64,000 nt of DNA from Lunularia cruciata (GCA_948567375.1 OX419759.1:2581303-2645302); one strand, 5' to 3'. Positions 1 through 12,070 are shown, counted from the stretch's first letter. Notes: generated by a model from the letters alone, not told the origin. Numbers and translations: made by a program.

Positions 1-1850
1 TGTTGGTGCCAAATGGATTTGCTTACTAAGCTTATTGACAAATATCATGATTGTTATGTGACCTTGCTATGTCTTGGGCAAGGATGTGATGAGATCTAAG
101 CTCATGTGTTACCATCAAGTAGATGGGATGGGAAGTAGTTGAAGGACTTCATTTTTGGTTGTTGGCCTTATTACATTGGTAACTTTCACAATATCAAATT
201 CACAAACATCTCATGTCATGTTGGGCATCACCATTGGCATTGTAGGGTACCCAAGATCTTTTCCACACCCATGTGACCAGCAATTGGTAAGTCATGGGCT
301 TCTTGAAGGCACACAAGTTATAGATCACCCTTGGTTAGAACATAGATCCAATCCTCATATAATAGAAAGCCTTCCTTGAACAAGAAGGTGTTGTACTCCT
401 TACCATGTACTACAAGATGACATTGTACCATCTGAAAGAAGAGGTCTTGTTGTAAAGCAATCCTAAACTCAATTTGGACTTTTGACTTAACTGACACTAT
501 TGTAATTGCCACCATGATGAGAAAAATAGACTTCAAATCAAATTTTCATGATAAGGCATTGGGGATGACATGGAACTTGTCAAGTTTGTACTCAAGTTTA
601 AGGTCAAAAAACTATAGTTGCTCCTCCCATCAATGATGATGACTCTCCATTTGCTCCAAATATAATATTTGCAATAAGGGTTTGTGATTGGTTTACATGA
701 TCACTTCTTTCCCCTAGAGATAATATCTCTATACCTTGGTGGCATATACCATTGCTAGTTTTTCTTGATCTCAAGCAGAATAATTATTTTTTATGGTATT
801 TAGTCAATGAGACACGAAGGCAATGGGATGTATCTCATCAAAAAATTCTTACTATAACATGGCTCCAATGGCAAAGTTAGAAGTGTTGAAAATCACACAA
901 GGTAGTTGAGGATCATGTGGTCAAAGAATGGGTTTTGAAGACACATATGTTTCAGCTTTTGGAATGCTTCTTTTTGCTTGGAAGTCCATTAAAAGCTTGA
1001 GGTCTTTCCCAAGAGGTCAATCAATGGAGCAATCACATGGGCATTGTAGTAGATGAATTGTTGGTAAAAACTTGCCAATCTATTAAATATTTTTATTTTG
1101 GTGGTATCCTTTAAAGTAGGCTAATCAATAATGGCTTTGATTTTCTCCTCTTCCATCTTGATCTCTATGATGAGATCTTATGATCCAAGAAGGCAACTTC
1201 TTTTTGCCAAAAGGCACACTTTTACTTTGTGCAGTAAAAATTCCATTGACGTAGTCATGTTAGGACATCTTGTAGGTGATTTGCATGGTTTACCTCTATC
1301 TTAATATAGATTAAAATATCATCTAAGAACACTACCACATACTACTCCAATTGCTAATCCAACATCCAATGCATCTTATCCATGAAGACTAGTAGAGCAT
1401 TAGTGAGCCTAAAAGGTAGGACTCTCCATTCAAAATGCCCATACTTTGTGCAAAAGGTAATCTTTCACACATCCTCTCTATCAATGGGAATTTGCCAATA
1501 ACTAGTTTAGAGATCCAACTTGGAGATGTATTTTACTCCACTCAATTGATCTAGTAAGTCATAAATTCAAGGCAAAAGATATGTGTTCTTCACTATTTTT
1601 TTCTTGATGCCATGTTGATAAGTATAAAAGCAAAGTCCTCTATCCTTCTTTGGGACAAATAGTACCTGTGCTCCCCAAGGAGATGTATTATATCATATGA
1701 AATTCTTCTTCAACAACTTTGTCAATATTTTTTGAAGCTCATCCAACTCTTTTGGTAAGAGCCAATAGATTGGTCTAATCATTGGTATACTTCTTGGCAA
1801 TAGCTCAATCTTGAAGGGCATACCATGATCAGATGGTAATCCCTTTGGTA
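1..1850 (-). pseudogene. Ty3 pol remnant: IN start, RNase H, RT
   Basis: Collinear with element D at an offset of about 45.2 kb, so the domains are assigned by comparison with D. The integrase HHCC region lies at about 310-100, RNase H at about 945-625, and the reverse transcriptase palm at about 1840-1240. The coding strand is broken many times and no domain is open throughout. This is a dead copy of a polyprotein that would copy and insert the element in the nucleus. Confidence 0.8.
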
Positions 1851-2130
1851 GATCATCCAAAAACACATCTACAAACTCCTAAATTATTTGATCAAACATT
1901 GCTTGATGTGGCTTTTGGCACTCATCCAATTCTCCATGTATAATCAACTTAATCTGCATTTCAAACATAGGAATATCTTCCTCCAAAGCTTACTCTATGG
2001 CTACTTTACTAACAAACTTCCCATCTTGGAATTTACTATTCTTGGGTTTTTTATTGAAAAGTGCAAAACAACCTTATTGGTAATTCTTACTTTGGTGTTG
2101 TACTTGACTTTATAATTGGGTCCAATTAAA

Positions 2131-2472
2131 CTAAACCTGATGATGTTCAAGCCAAGGAAAACCTAGAATAACATCATAGTGTAGAGATACCACTATAGAT
2201 CTCATAAACTCCAAATACTCCTTGATCTTGAATGTAACAAGATGTGAGGTATAGAATGCAAAACCCTTTCTACCATCCGCTATCATCAATCTACTTCTAA
2301 TGATTGACTTGATAGGAAAACTCAATTCTTTTGCTAATTGCATGGACATGTAATTCTCTAAACTTCCAAAATCAACCAGAATCCTAAAATCACAATCAAA
2401 TATCATACCTTGCAAGTGAAGCAAACTTGCATAGATGGAGCCTTCAACCCTGTTGGAACTAATCAATTTCAT
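2131..2472 (-). pseudogene. Ty3 aspartic protease region
   Basis: A 113-residue open stretch. It shows the retropepsin-like segment ILVDFGSLENYMS (where an active enzyme usually has D-S/T-G), then LMIADGRK and the terminal block VILGFPWLEHHQV. These blocks recur in elements A', B, C and D, so the domain is secure. The active-site triad reads D-F-G, so an inactive protease is likely. It sits between gag and RT, as in other Ty3 elements. Confidence 0.8.
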
Positions 2473-2479
2473 AATAGGT

Positions 2480-3500
2480 GGTTTGAATTCTCCTACTATT
2501 ATTTTGTGTTTCCTTGATCAGCATGCTCCATGAACTCCATTTGGGTGATTTGTCGGGGTTGTCTATTCTTGAGTGGACATTCAACAATATGATACTCACT
2601 TTAGTGAAATAAAAGCAATCGCTATTTTTCACAATCTTTCCTTATCTATAGTGCAAAGTGGTCTCCATTGGATGGCATTGATCTTCATTTGTGTCAACTC
2701 CTCAACCTGTGTGTAGAGTGTGGGTAGGTTTTGTGAAGGTCGAGGTCAAGGTCAAGACCAATTGGTTGAGTGCTTTGATTCCTTGGTTGCAATAGAAAGT
2801 TGTTGCAACCAAGGAATCAAAGCCCTCAGCCAATTGCATGGTTTCCTCCTAAGTGTTTGGGCTCCCACAAGGTCACTTCCAATTTGGTGCATGACTTTAA
2901 ATCCCTCACAAATGATCCAAAGCTTCACCATTCAATATATTTGGAATTTGCATTATGGTGTTCTTGAATTGAGGGATGTAGCTTCTAATGGAACCAATCT
3001 ACTTCAATTCTATCAATCTATCTCATGTGGCTTATGTGTCATTTATAGCTTAGAATTTCCTAATTATTATACTCTTGAATTCTTCCCATGTTGAGATTGG
3101 CATAACAAATTACTGTTCAGCTTGTTCCACTCAGAATCGCCATTCTAGTTTTACCACTTCATCCATTGGCTTGAAGCCAAGAGAATTTATCTCCATTCAT
3201 CTTAAAGATTTGTAGCTTCAAAATAACCTTCACAATCAAACACAAAATTCTCCATTGTGCACTCTTGCCTACAAATACCTTGGGCTTTGGAAATAAGATT
3301 CACTCCTCTCCTTCTTGAAATGGTGCTCTCTCTATATAATCTTGTTGTTGATGGTCTTGTTCTTCCAAAAATCAAGTAAGGTGCTCAATTTTTTATTGCA
3401 TAATAGTGATAATTTTGGGCATTGCCACCATGGCTACTATTTATCAAGTTGCCTATAATTGTCTAAGTTAAAATGTAGATGCAACAAGTCCACCATTCTC
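2480..3500 (-). pseudogene. Ty3 gag remnant
   Basis: Minus-strand region collinear with the gag of element D (48690-50190). The zinc-knuckle segment near 2560-2620 is degraded and the capsid segment at about 3000-3440 has many stops. It contains a 34-bp inverted repeat at 2760-2835, described separately. Gag would form the cytoplasmic virus-like particle, but this copy cannot encode one. Confidence 0.7.
2760..2835. repeat. Inverted repeat (snap-back) in gag
   Basis: The left arm, about 2760-2793, starts ATTGGTTGAGTGCTTTG. The right arm, about 2802-2835, is its near-perfect reverse complement, with a spacer of about 8 bases. The same structure is at about 20738-20805 in the duplicated copy, but homologous gag in D (48785-48835) and B (8575-8640) has only one arm. 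It therefore arose before the segmental duplication and is not part of the ancestral gag. Confidence 0.85.
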
Positions 3501-3683
3501 CATAAGCTATAATGGAAGTACCAAGGGTTCATCACACAAGATAATTATATTCAAAAATTCTACCCAAAGCATGAGATGTTGAATTGCATAAAATGATATT
3601 TGGGTGGTATATGGACACAAAAGATCCCAATGGTTTACCTAAAATGGATTTGGTTGTCCATAAACCACATCCATCCCATTCTT

Positions 3684-3695
3684 GCTCTGATATCA
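3684..3695 (-). other. Primer binding site, Met-tRNAi type
   Basis: The plus strand reads GCTCTGATATCA one base before the LTR. The minus strand is TGATATCAGAGC, one mismatch from TGGTATCAGAGC, the complement of the plant initiator Met-tRNA 3' end. It fixes element orientation and the LTR edge. Confidence 0.85.
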
Positions 3696-3696
3696 A

Positions 3697-4106
3697 TGTA
3701 AAAGACCAAGGAAAGAAATAGGAGAATGGAAGATCAAAGTAAAAGATCACATTGGGACTCTTGAATGAGGGAAAATTTGAATCCTAGCATGATCTTGGGC
3801 TTTGGTTTTATATGGAATCTAAAAGGCTCTCTCTCAAGAAGCTTCCTAAAAACTGTCTTCTTAGAATGCAAGCCAAGCTAATCATGAAGCTTCCTTCTAG
3901 AAGCTGCCTACTTCACATGCAAGCTAAGCTAGTTGAGAAGCTTACTCTTAGAAGTCACCATTTGGCATGCACATTACATGATACTTAGAAGGTACCAATT
4001 AGCTTCCTAGATGCTTCTAGAATATTCTTATAATTCTTGGCTAATTTGGCCTATTTTTTACTTTTCTAGTCTTGACTAACTTGTCTATAAACTCCATATT
4101 TTTACA
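3697..4106 (-). repeat. 5' LTR of element A
   Basis: 410 bp from TGTAAAAGACC to TTTTTACA, so TG...CA ended. It holds the family's repeated block of about 62 bp rich in GAAGCTTC palindromes. The right edge abuts R2-like sequence directly. Confidence 0.85.
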
Positions 4107-4465
4107 AAGAGCAAAGATGTGCTCTAGTATCCCAAGGAATGGACAAGTCAACTAAGAGAGAAGGTCGCATATGTTGACACTATTGCTCCATCAAGAAAGA
4201 TGCAAGTGTCTAGTCCAATCAGTAGTTAAGGAATCAAGGGATGGAAGGTCATCTTGTACCCATATGGATAGACCATCTCTTGTCTTCCACAATAACATTT
4301 GGAGAGAAAAGGATCACTCCTTGATATATGTAAAGTATGTCTCTAAAATTGGCCTTTTAGCAACCACAAAATGGAAGGGAAGTAGGGGTGCACAAAGAGA
4401 CCAACTACCCAAAAATACTTTAGGCGCTATCTACTCCATATATAGTTGGCCTACTCCTCCGCACA
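4107..4465 (-). mobile_element. R2-like element fragment
   Basis: Matches 26337-26702 of the R2-like copy at 25448-29165, for example GAATGGACAAGTCAACTAAG against GAATGGACGAGTCAACTAAG. It covers the region between RT and the C-terminal Cys-His motif. No long minus-strand frame survives. Similarity fades after about 4465. Confidence 0.85.
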
Positions 4466-4860
4466 AGAAATACATATCACATTACAACACTTTTGATTGT
4501 TATGATAAAGCTATCGTAATTCATATACCCTAGTTTATTGACCCCACAAGGAGATGTTTTTTTTATCCATGCATTGCACACCATGAAACACTTGAAGGTC
4601 TTTATCTGGAAAGTCAAACAAGCTAGGTTGCCATAAAATTTAACCTCTTGTGAAGGAAAGTGGGAAGAGGTTTAAGTTTTATCATCACTGGTTGGAATCT
4701 CAAAAATAAGTAATCATGTTGTAGTTGCACTTTCACACTTGAATCATGCATATTGGAACTTTCTAGTAAGCTAGTTTGAATAGAAGAAACTATGATAAGT
4801 TTTTGCTTCACCCATTCCTTATTGAATCATAATCAGCCATACATAGAATCGCTTATTAAC
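4466..4860. other. Unassigned spacer
   Basis: No domain recognised. It is shared with 22479-22860 in the second half of the duplication, so it was present before that event. It lies between the R2-like fragment and Copia sequence. Confidence 0.5.
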
Positions 4861-6985
4861 CAATTGTTGAAAGTTTAACATCATGATAACCTGATGATGT
4901 AGATAGAGGCAATATGATCATTTAAGTTTTGAATTTGATAAGATCTTAAACTCAACATTTGCAAGGGTTTTCATGTGATGTTATTTTCATTTTTTTAATG
5001 TTTAATAGTTATTTATGTTGCAATTATGTTGAAAATTGTAGTGAAACTTAATTGAATCTGCACATCATTACAAAACATAAGAAGCATTAAAAGATGCACA
5101 AAACACTTCTACCACCTTCTTCTTATTTCAAATCTAGTCACATGGAATGAGGAATGGATTACCTACATGCTAGTACATAGGTTCTAAGCTAATGTAATGG
5201 AACATTTGGTCATGTTGTCTGGCCATACCTCCCCTAACTGCTGCTCTCAAATCCTCATTACTCAAGTTTTCTTGACTTTGCCGCCAACATCTTGATCAAA
5301 TGAATGGCAGATTTCTCACTATAATTAGGACCTATATGTAACCTACTAACTAGTACCACCATAGAGTACTGGTTCTAAATACAAACCCTAACCTAGAGTA
5401 TAAGGTACAAGCTTTGTCAACCTCAACCACCACATACCATATTTACTACCATTGAAATTCAATTTCAACATTCTGATTATTCAAGAATTGGTAGTACTCT
5501 AATTGAACTTCTAAACTTATAAAACTTATTTCTTAGTAAAGCTTTCATAAAAATATATGCAATCTGATTGTTGGTGTTGATATAGCTAAAACAGATTTAT
5601 TGTTTTTCTTGTTGCTCTTTCACATAGTGATTCTAGATCTCTATGTGCTTGGTTCTCTTGTAATGTTTTGGATTATATAGCAACTTGATAGTACATGCAT
5701 TGTCATTGTACATCAAAGTTGTACCATCTTGTCCAAATTGTAGTTCCTTGAGTGACCTTCAAAGCAATTTAGCTTCTTTTGCAGCTAAACATATTGCTAT
5801 GTACTCTACATTTGTAGTAGAAGTAATAGTGCAATGTTGTCATTGGCTGCTCCAAGCTAGTGGTCATCTATTTATCATGAATGTGAAACCATTATATGAC
5901 TTCTATTATCTATGTCACTGGCCAAATCAGCATCATAATATCCAACTAGTATATTAGCAGTGTCAAAAACTACACTAAATTCTAATCCATAACCAAAGTA
6001 CCTTTGAGGTGATTGAAAATTCTCTTCATTATAGTCTTGAGATGAAGCATTAGAACTGAACTTTACCACTATGCTAATAGTATAAGCTATGTCAGTTATT
6101 GTACATCTCATAGCATCCATTAGACATCCTATTTGTTCTTACTTGTTGCTCTAAATCTGTTTTGTTTCTTCTACTTCTAATCTAACATTTGGATTTATAG
6201 GAATAGCAATTGGATATGTATCTCTAAGATGGAATTTTTTAAGAATTGACTTTATATATCTTTCTTGAGTCACAACAAAGAAAATCTCAAAATTAGATTT
6301 TGAGATTTTCTTTGTTGTGACAAATTTGAAGTCCTACCTAACACTCTACTTCTCTATGTGTAACTTTAAACTCTCTACCAACTTGATATAACATGGTAGC
6401 AACATGAGATTTATATTTTCCAAATATCAATTTATTGCCTGCAAAGATAATGAGGATTATCTCATCTCCATAATACACAAAAGGATAAAAAAACAGATGG
6501 TTCCAACCCATACTTCACTAAGAAGTAATAAGACTTTTGGTTCTACTTCCTTGAGGCTTGCTTCAATCCATAAATGCTCTTCAGAAATCTGTAAACACTC
6601 TCTTCTCCTTTCCAACTTCCATATATTCTTGTGGCTACTCCATGTAAATTTCCTCATACAAATCCCCATTAAGAAAAGTTTCCATGATGCCAAATTGAGC
6701 CATCTCCATGCCTTCCACAACAACTAGTGAAAGAACAAATTTGATGGAATCAAACTTGACTATTAGAGCAAATTTCTCCTCATAATCTATTCTTGCAAGC
6801 TGTGAATATCCCTTGGCTATAAGTATAGCTTTGTGCCTTGAGATGTTATCCTTAGTATTAAGCTTGGTTCTATAAACCTACTTATATTCTATTGTTTTCT
6901 CCTCTTTGGTAATGTTGTTACTTTCAAAATCTTGTTTTATTTCAATGACTTGAATTCCTCATCCATGGCCTTCACCCCCTCAAGT
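4861..6985 (-). mobile_element. Ty1/Copia fragment (RT and RNase H)
   Basis: A minus-strand Copia pol remnant. The stretch 5875-6120 encodes blocks typical of the Copia RT-RNase H boundary: CTITDIAYTISIVVKF, then ILVGYYDADLASD, an altered form of the usual LVGYxDADWAGD motif. Upstream RT sequence continues to about 6985. The low-complexity part at 4861-5200 may be the element's 3' end, but I find no clear LTR. The duplicated copy (22870-24118) has lost about 0.9 kb of this. Frames are broken throughout. Confidence 0.75.
6269..6321. repeat. Perfect 25-bp hairpin
   Basis: The arms 6269-6293 (starts GTCACAACAAAG) and 6297-6321 are exact reverse complements around a 3-base loop. The homologous site near 23427-23470 has only the right-arm-like sequence and no hairpin. 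The palindrome was therefore created after the duplication, or lost from the other copy. Confidence 0.92.
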
Positions 6986-7002
6986 GTTGAATAACCACTC
7001 AG

Positions 7003-7202
7003 AGTAAGAGAAGGTGAAGGTCCCCATGCGATTTGAGATCAGTCAAGATCAGCTAGTGAAAATGACTGAAGATGCAACTAAGAAGGTGAAGACCACGTCA
7101 TATGAGTTGTGGTTGCAAGTATATAGCTTAAAAGGTAAAACATATGAAGATGAGGAGATGGATAGACTATCAATTAAGCTTAGAGAACATGCTAATACAT
7201 AA
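7003..7202 (+). pseudogene. Exon-like fragment, unknown gene
   Basis: An open stretch with a protein-like composition: RFEISQDQLVKM, then TTSYELWLQVYSLKGKTYED, then EEMDRLSIKLREHA. Charged, helix-like blocks and an abrupt start after Copia sequence suggest part of a host exon. I cannot name the family. The duplicate at 24138-24340 keeps most of the reading but has frameshifts. Confidence 0.4.
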
Positions 7203-7348
7203 TTTACCGAATCACGTGACACCTTATTGCTAAAGATAGCCGATTATAAGACTAAACTAAAACCCATATCAACAATAAATAAATAATCCAGTTAAAGAAC
7301 ATTTATGTGGACAGAAACATAATGAGAGAGAATAAAATAAAAGAACAT

Positions 7349-7716
7349 CAAGAGTCCTTTATCTAAGAAATATCTAAGAAACTTCTTTGTATCTTCCATG
7401 TATTGAGTAACATGTATGCCAAGTAGACATATTCTAGAAGCAAGCTTCTTAAGAAGCTTCTCAACTAGCTTAGCTTGCATGTCAAGTATGGCTTGTAGGA
7501 GAAGCTTATTTGGAAGCTTCCTTATTGGCTTAGGTTGCACTCCAAGAAGGCGGCTTATCGTAGGAAGCATCCTTGGGAACTTCCTAAGAGCCTTATATGT
7601 TAAATACCAAATCCCAAGCTCATATTAAGCATTTAGAGATTCTCTCATTCAAGAGTCCCAATGTGATTTTCCATTCTAGTCTTCCATTCTCTTACTTCTC
7701 TCCTTGGTCTTTTACA
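7349..7716 (+). repeat. 5' LTR of B, truncated
   Basis: Ends CTTTTACA just before the primer binding site. Compared with the 3' LTR it lacks the opening TGTAACAATATGGAG and about 100 bases. It contains the family's GAAGCTTC-rich repeats. Confidence 0.85.
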
Positions 7717-7717
7717 T

Positions 7718-7729
7718 TGGTATCAAAGT
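7718..7729 (+). other. Primer binding site of B
   Basis: TGGTATCAAAGT, one base after the LTR end. It is close to TGGTATCAGAGC, the site for initiator Met-tRNA. Confidence 0.8.
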
Positions 7730-7983
7730 AGAAATAGGATAGATGGAATTTATGGACCATCAAATCCATCTTTTCCAAAGCATTGAGATCTTTGTATCCA
7801 TGTACTATCCAAGTATTACTTCATGCAATTCATCATTTCATGCTTTGAGCATAACTTTTTGAATATGATCACCTTGTTTGATGAACCAATGATACTTCTA
7901 CTTGTAATTTATAGAGAGAGGTGAACATGTTGCATCTATTTTTTAACTTAAATAATTACATATACATTGATAGAGTAGAAGCC

Positions 7984-8640
7984 ATGGCAAAAATGCCCAA
8001 AGTTGTCATTGTTATACAATAACAAATCAAGGACCTTATTCAATTTTTGGAAGAGAGAGGTCATCAACAACAAGAGCAAGTAGAGAGAGCATCATTTCAA
8101 GAAGGAGAAGAGAAAATCCACTTTTCAAAGTCCAAGGTATTTGAAAGAAATAATCTCTTGAGTGTTGTGGAGAATTTTGTTTTTGATTGTGAATGTTATT
8201 TTGAGACTAAAAATCTTCAAGATAAACTAAGCCAAATTTTTAGCTTAAGCCAATGGGATGAGTGGCAAAACTATGGTGGTGATTTTGAGTGGAGCAAGCT
8301 CAATGACAATTTTTTGGGCCAATCTTCACATGAGAAGAATTCAAAAGCACAATAATTGGGAGATTTCAAGCATAAATATTGCACAAGTCACACAAGATAT
8401 ATTGGAAAAATTGGAAAAAAAATTGGTTCTACGAAAGGCTACATCACTCAACTCCAAAACACCATAATATAAATTTTAGGGATATTAGAAGTTGAAACTC
8501 TATGTTGATTTTTGAGTGCTTGAAGTCACATACCAAATTGAAGGTGATCATAGAAGAGCACAAATACTTGGAGGAATGATGCAATTGGCCAAGCGCTTTG
8601 ATTCCTTTGTTGTCACAACTTGGTCTTGACCTCAATCTTC
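7984..8640 (+). pseudogene. gag of B
   Basis: Begins at an ATG with MAKMPKVVIVIQ, has a stop, then reads on as ERGHQQQEQVERASFQE and VFDCECYFETKNLQDKL. The latter matches the capsid block of element D's gag. Several frame changes follow. No intact zinc knuckle is seen. Confidence 0.7.
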
Positions 8641-8905
8641 ATAGAACCTACTAAAATACATGGGTGGAAAAGCCAGCACATATGGAGATTGATGTCATCC
8701 AACGATGACCACTTTGGCACTACAAAAAGAGAGAGATTACAACAAAATAATGGTTGCTTTTAATGTTGCCAATTTGGATATTGCATTGTAAAATTCAAGT
8801 AAAGAATAAACAACCTTCACAAATTGCTCAAATAGAATTCATGGAATGTGATGATCAAGGAAACAAAAAATCTTAATAGAAAATATTGAGCCATCTATTG
8901 AAAAT

Positions 8906-9240
8906 TTGATTAGTTCCAAGGGGATTAAAGGCTTGACCCATACAAATCTTTTTCACTTACCAAGTATAACATTTGATTATGGTCATAGGATTTTGGTTGA
9001 TTTTAGGACTTTAAAGAATTGCATGTTCATGCAATCAGCCAAGGAATTATATCTTCCTATCAAGCAAGTATTTGCAAATAATTTGATGATGGTAGATGGT
9101 AGAAAGGATTTTCATTGTATACCTCACATCTAATTATATTCAAGATTAGAAAAAGAATATTTGGAGTGTATGAGATTTTTAGTAATATCTCTACACTATG
9201 ATGCCATTCTAGTCTACCTTGGCTGAAATAGTATTAATTT
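8906..9240 (+). pseudogene. Protease region of B
   Basis: Encodes MISSKGIKGLTHTNLFHL, then RILVDFRTLKNCMFMQ and LMMVDGRKDF, collinear with the protease of A and D. The active-site triad reads D-F-R, so it is not catalytic. The linker SQDENFISKTTIEQALEVD follows at about 9330-9390 as a single 20-residue unit, whereas D has three. Confidence 0.75.
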
Positions 9241-9529
9241 CAATTTGATTGGACCTGATGATGAATTCAAAAACTACATCAAGGTAAAAATTATTGATTA
9301 GGTTATGTGTCATTTTGAGTAAGACATCTAAGAATAGTCAATCCCAAGATGAAAATTTTATTAGTAAAACAACCATAGAGCAAGCTTTGGAGGTAGATAT
9401 TCCTATTTTTGCAATGTGTATCAAGCTAATTATGCGCATGGAAAATCTAATGAGGGCCAAGAGCCTCATCAAGCAATGGTTAATTGGATAGTTCAAAAGT
9501 TTGTAGATGTGTTTTAAGATGATCTGCCA

Positions 9530-10290
9530 AATGGATTATTCTTTCTTTTTGGTATACACTTCAAGATTGAGTTATTACCAAGAAGAATTCTAATGAATAG
9601 ACCAATCTATTGACTGTCACCAAAAGAGTTTTGAACAACATTGATAAAGTTGTTAGATAAAAATTTCATATGGCATAGTACATTCCCTTGGGGAGCATCA
9701 AAAGGATAGAGGACTTTTCTTTTGTATTCATTATCATGATCTAAACAAACAAATTTTGAAGAATGCATATTCTTTGCCTCAAATTGATGACTTGCTAGAT
9801 CAATTGAGTAAATTTTTTGCATGATATTTTTCCAAGTTGGATCTTTGAAGTGGCTATTAATAGATTCTTGTTGATAAGGAGAATTGACAAATGACTACCT
9901 TTTTCATAAGGTATGGGCATTTTGAATGGACAGTTCTACCTTTTGGGCTCACTAATGCTCAGAGATTCTTATGGACCATATGCATTGGGTATTGCTTGTG
10001 CTATTGGATCAATACATGATGGTGGTCTTGGATGATATTTTAATCTATAGTGAGATAGTTCCAAAACATATGAATCACATACAAGAAATCCTCAGATAAC
10101 AACATCAATGGAAGTTTTATTGCACAAAGTCAAAGTGTACCTTTTTTGGTGGAACAAAGTAACCTTCTTGGGTCATAAGGTCTCATTGGAGGGGATCAAC
10201 ATGGAAGAGGAGAAATCAAGGCTATAACTAATTGGCCTACACCAAAGGATGACATAAAAGTGTGGCATTTAATGGATTGGTAAGTTTTTA
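9530..10290 (+). pseudogene. Reverse transcriptase of B
   Basis: Homologous to RT of D (46232-47060). Degraded blocks are readable: [10 protein letters not shown] near 9930-9960 and a VLDDILIYS block near 10025-10055, the Ty3 (F/Y)xDD catalytic motif. Stops and frameshifts rule out function. Confidence 0.78.
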
Positions 10291-10439
10291 CCAGTGGTTC
10301 ATCCACTACTATACTCATCTAGTCACACCATTGACCAATCTCTTAAGGATGACCTCAAGCTTTTAGTGGACCACCAAGCACAAAGAGGCATTCAAGAAAC
10401 TGAAGCATATAGTGTCCTCATGACCCATCCCTCAACCAT

Positions 10440-10810
10440 ATGATCATCAACTACTTATATGATTGATTTTGATGCTTCTTACTTTGCCATTGGAGTTGTG
10501 TTGCAACAAGAATTTCTATATGTTAGATCCCATTGCCTTTATGTCTCAACAACTAAAAACTACAAAAAGGAAATACTCTACTTGAGATTGAGAACAACTA
10601 GCAATGATATATACTACCAAGGTATGGAGACATTATCTCTAGGGAAAAAAGTGATTATGCAAACCAATTACAAACCTTTGTTACATACATTAGATTTGGA
10701 GTTCATGAAGAGTCAACACCATTGGTAGGAGGAACACTTATAGTTTTTTGACATCAAGCTTGAGTACAAGCCCACAAAGTTCCATGTCATCCTTGATGCC
10801 ATATCACAAT
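10440..10810 (+). pseudogene. RNase H of B
   Basis: Shows MIDFDASYFAIGVVLQQEF, the Ty3 RNase H start (D of the catalytic centre present), then KKVIMQTNYKPLLHTLDLEF. Both blocks recur in D (45837-46157). It ends in the connection region before integrase. Confidence 0.8.
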
Positions 10811-11049
10811 GACCAGATTTGAAGACTCTTCTTGAATCTATAATCATGATATCAGTAACAATAGTGTCAATTGACTTGAAGGTCCAAACCAAGTTTAGAA
10901 CTACTTTATAGCAAGACCTTTTCTTTCAGTTGGTACAAGGTTGTCTTACAACATATGAAAACGATTATAATCTCTTATCAACACTCAAAGACAAAATTCT
11001 ATACTACAAGAACCACATCTATGTTATAGCTATGGATGATATATGCTTG

Positions 11050-12070
11050 GTCTGACTTTAAGAGGCGCATGACTTACCAATTGTAGGACACATGGGAGTA
11101 GACAAGATCTTGAGCACTCTAAAACAACAATGGTAGTGGCCAAACATGGAATGTGATGTTTGAGACTTTGTCCAACCTTGTGAGAGTTATCATCCCAATA
11201 AAGCTAGCAATTAGATACCATATAGACTACTCCAACCAATTCTCATCTCATCTATTGGATTGGAACATGTGATCTTAGATCTCATCCCATCCTTCAAAGG
11301 GCAACCAAGGTCGTACAACAATTGTGGTGTTTGTTAATAAGCATAGTAAGCAAATTTATTTGACACCAACCTCTTATACAATAGATGTTCCAACATTTAC
11401 CCAAATCGACTTTGACAATATTTTCAAGCATCATGGGATACCTTGTCTCCTCATATTTGACCATCATCCTCAATTTGTTAGTAAATTTTGGCAAGCACTC
11501 TTCCAATTACTCGACACTAAGTTTGTTTTGTCCATAGCCTATCATCTTTAAACTGATGGACAAATCAAATATGCAAATTGCAACTTGGAGGATATGCTTT
11601 GTGAATTTGTTAAGTCTCACCGCACCAATTTGGATACTTGCCTTGTGGACTATTGCCTACAATAACCAAGTAGGCAAGCATTGGATTCTCTCTCTTCTTC
11701 ATTAATTTTAGCATAGACCCACTTGTTCCAAATCCCCTTCTTGATCCTCTACCATCTCACATTCCTCATACTTCCACCTTCTTGTCCACAATATCTCATT
11801 CTTTACAACAAGCCAAATCTCATCTCCTTGTTGCTCAAAATTATCAAAAGTAATATGTGGATCAACATTGTTGTGATCTCACCTTTCAACTAGGTGATAA
11901 GGTCATGTTTTCTTCTAGTAACTTACACCTCCCACTTTGTACCCAAGTTTTTGATCTTGCTCTTAATTGGATAGGTCTATTTGATGTTACCCAAATAATT
12001 TCTCTTGTTACTTATCAACTTCCCTTGCCCAATCATATGCAAATTCACCCTATCTTTCACATTTGAAAGT
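11050..12070 (+). pseudogene. Integrase of B
   Basis: The zinc-binding part reads near 11070-11210 (DLPIVGHMGVDKILSTLKQQ-like). The core follows at 11324-11551 with PTFTQIDFDNIFKHHGIPCL. The C-terminal part at 11857-12066 reads GDKVMFSSSNLHLPL and MQIHPIFHI. The D,D-35-E core is interrupted. The same domain in D is better preserved. Confidence 0.78.

Larger units (their letters stand above)
1..4106 (-). mobile_element. Ty3/gypsy chromovirus A, partial (minus strand)
   Basis: Minus-strand LTR retrotransposon cut by the window edge. Read on the minus strand it runs 5' LTR (3697-4106), primer binding site, gag (about 3500-2500), protease (2472-2131), reverse transcriptase (about 1840-1240), RNase H (about 945-625) and the start of integrase (about 310-1). 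The order PR-RT-RH-IN is diagnostic of Ty3/gypsy. The rest of integrase and the 3' LTR lie outside the window. Every domain carries stops or frameshifts. It matches element A' at 16440-22111 and the better preserved D at 44242-50870. Confidence 0.88.
1..7348. repeat. Segmental duplication, left copy
   Basis: Base 1 aligns with 17975 and the match runs collinearly to about 7348, which aligns with 24491. It covers a minus-strand Ty3 element, an R2-like fragment, a Copia fragment and a short exon-like piece. Parallel peptides differ at about one residue in fifteen. The offset drifts from 17974 to about 18005 through small indels. This copy keeps about 0.9 kb of Copia sequence (about 5200-6080) that the right copy lacks. 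It ends abruptly in a truncated Ty3 LTR at 7349, where the right copy continues into unrelated DNA. Confidence 0.9.

Noticed and set aside
155..379. Plus-strand 74-codon frame, repeated at 18129-18353
   Set aside because: It is the antisense of Ty3 integrase. Its repetition reflects the segmental duplication, not a gene.
4171..4533. Plus-strand 120-codon frame, repeated at 22176-22538
   Set aside because: It is the antisense of the R2-like element and runs past its end. Conservation is explained by the duplication.
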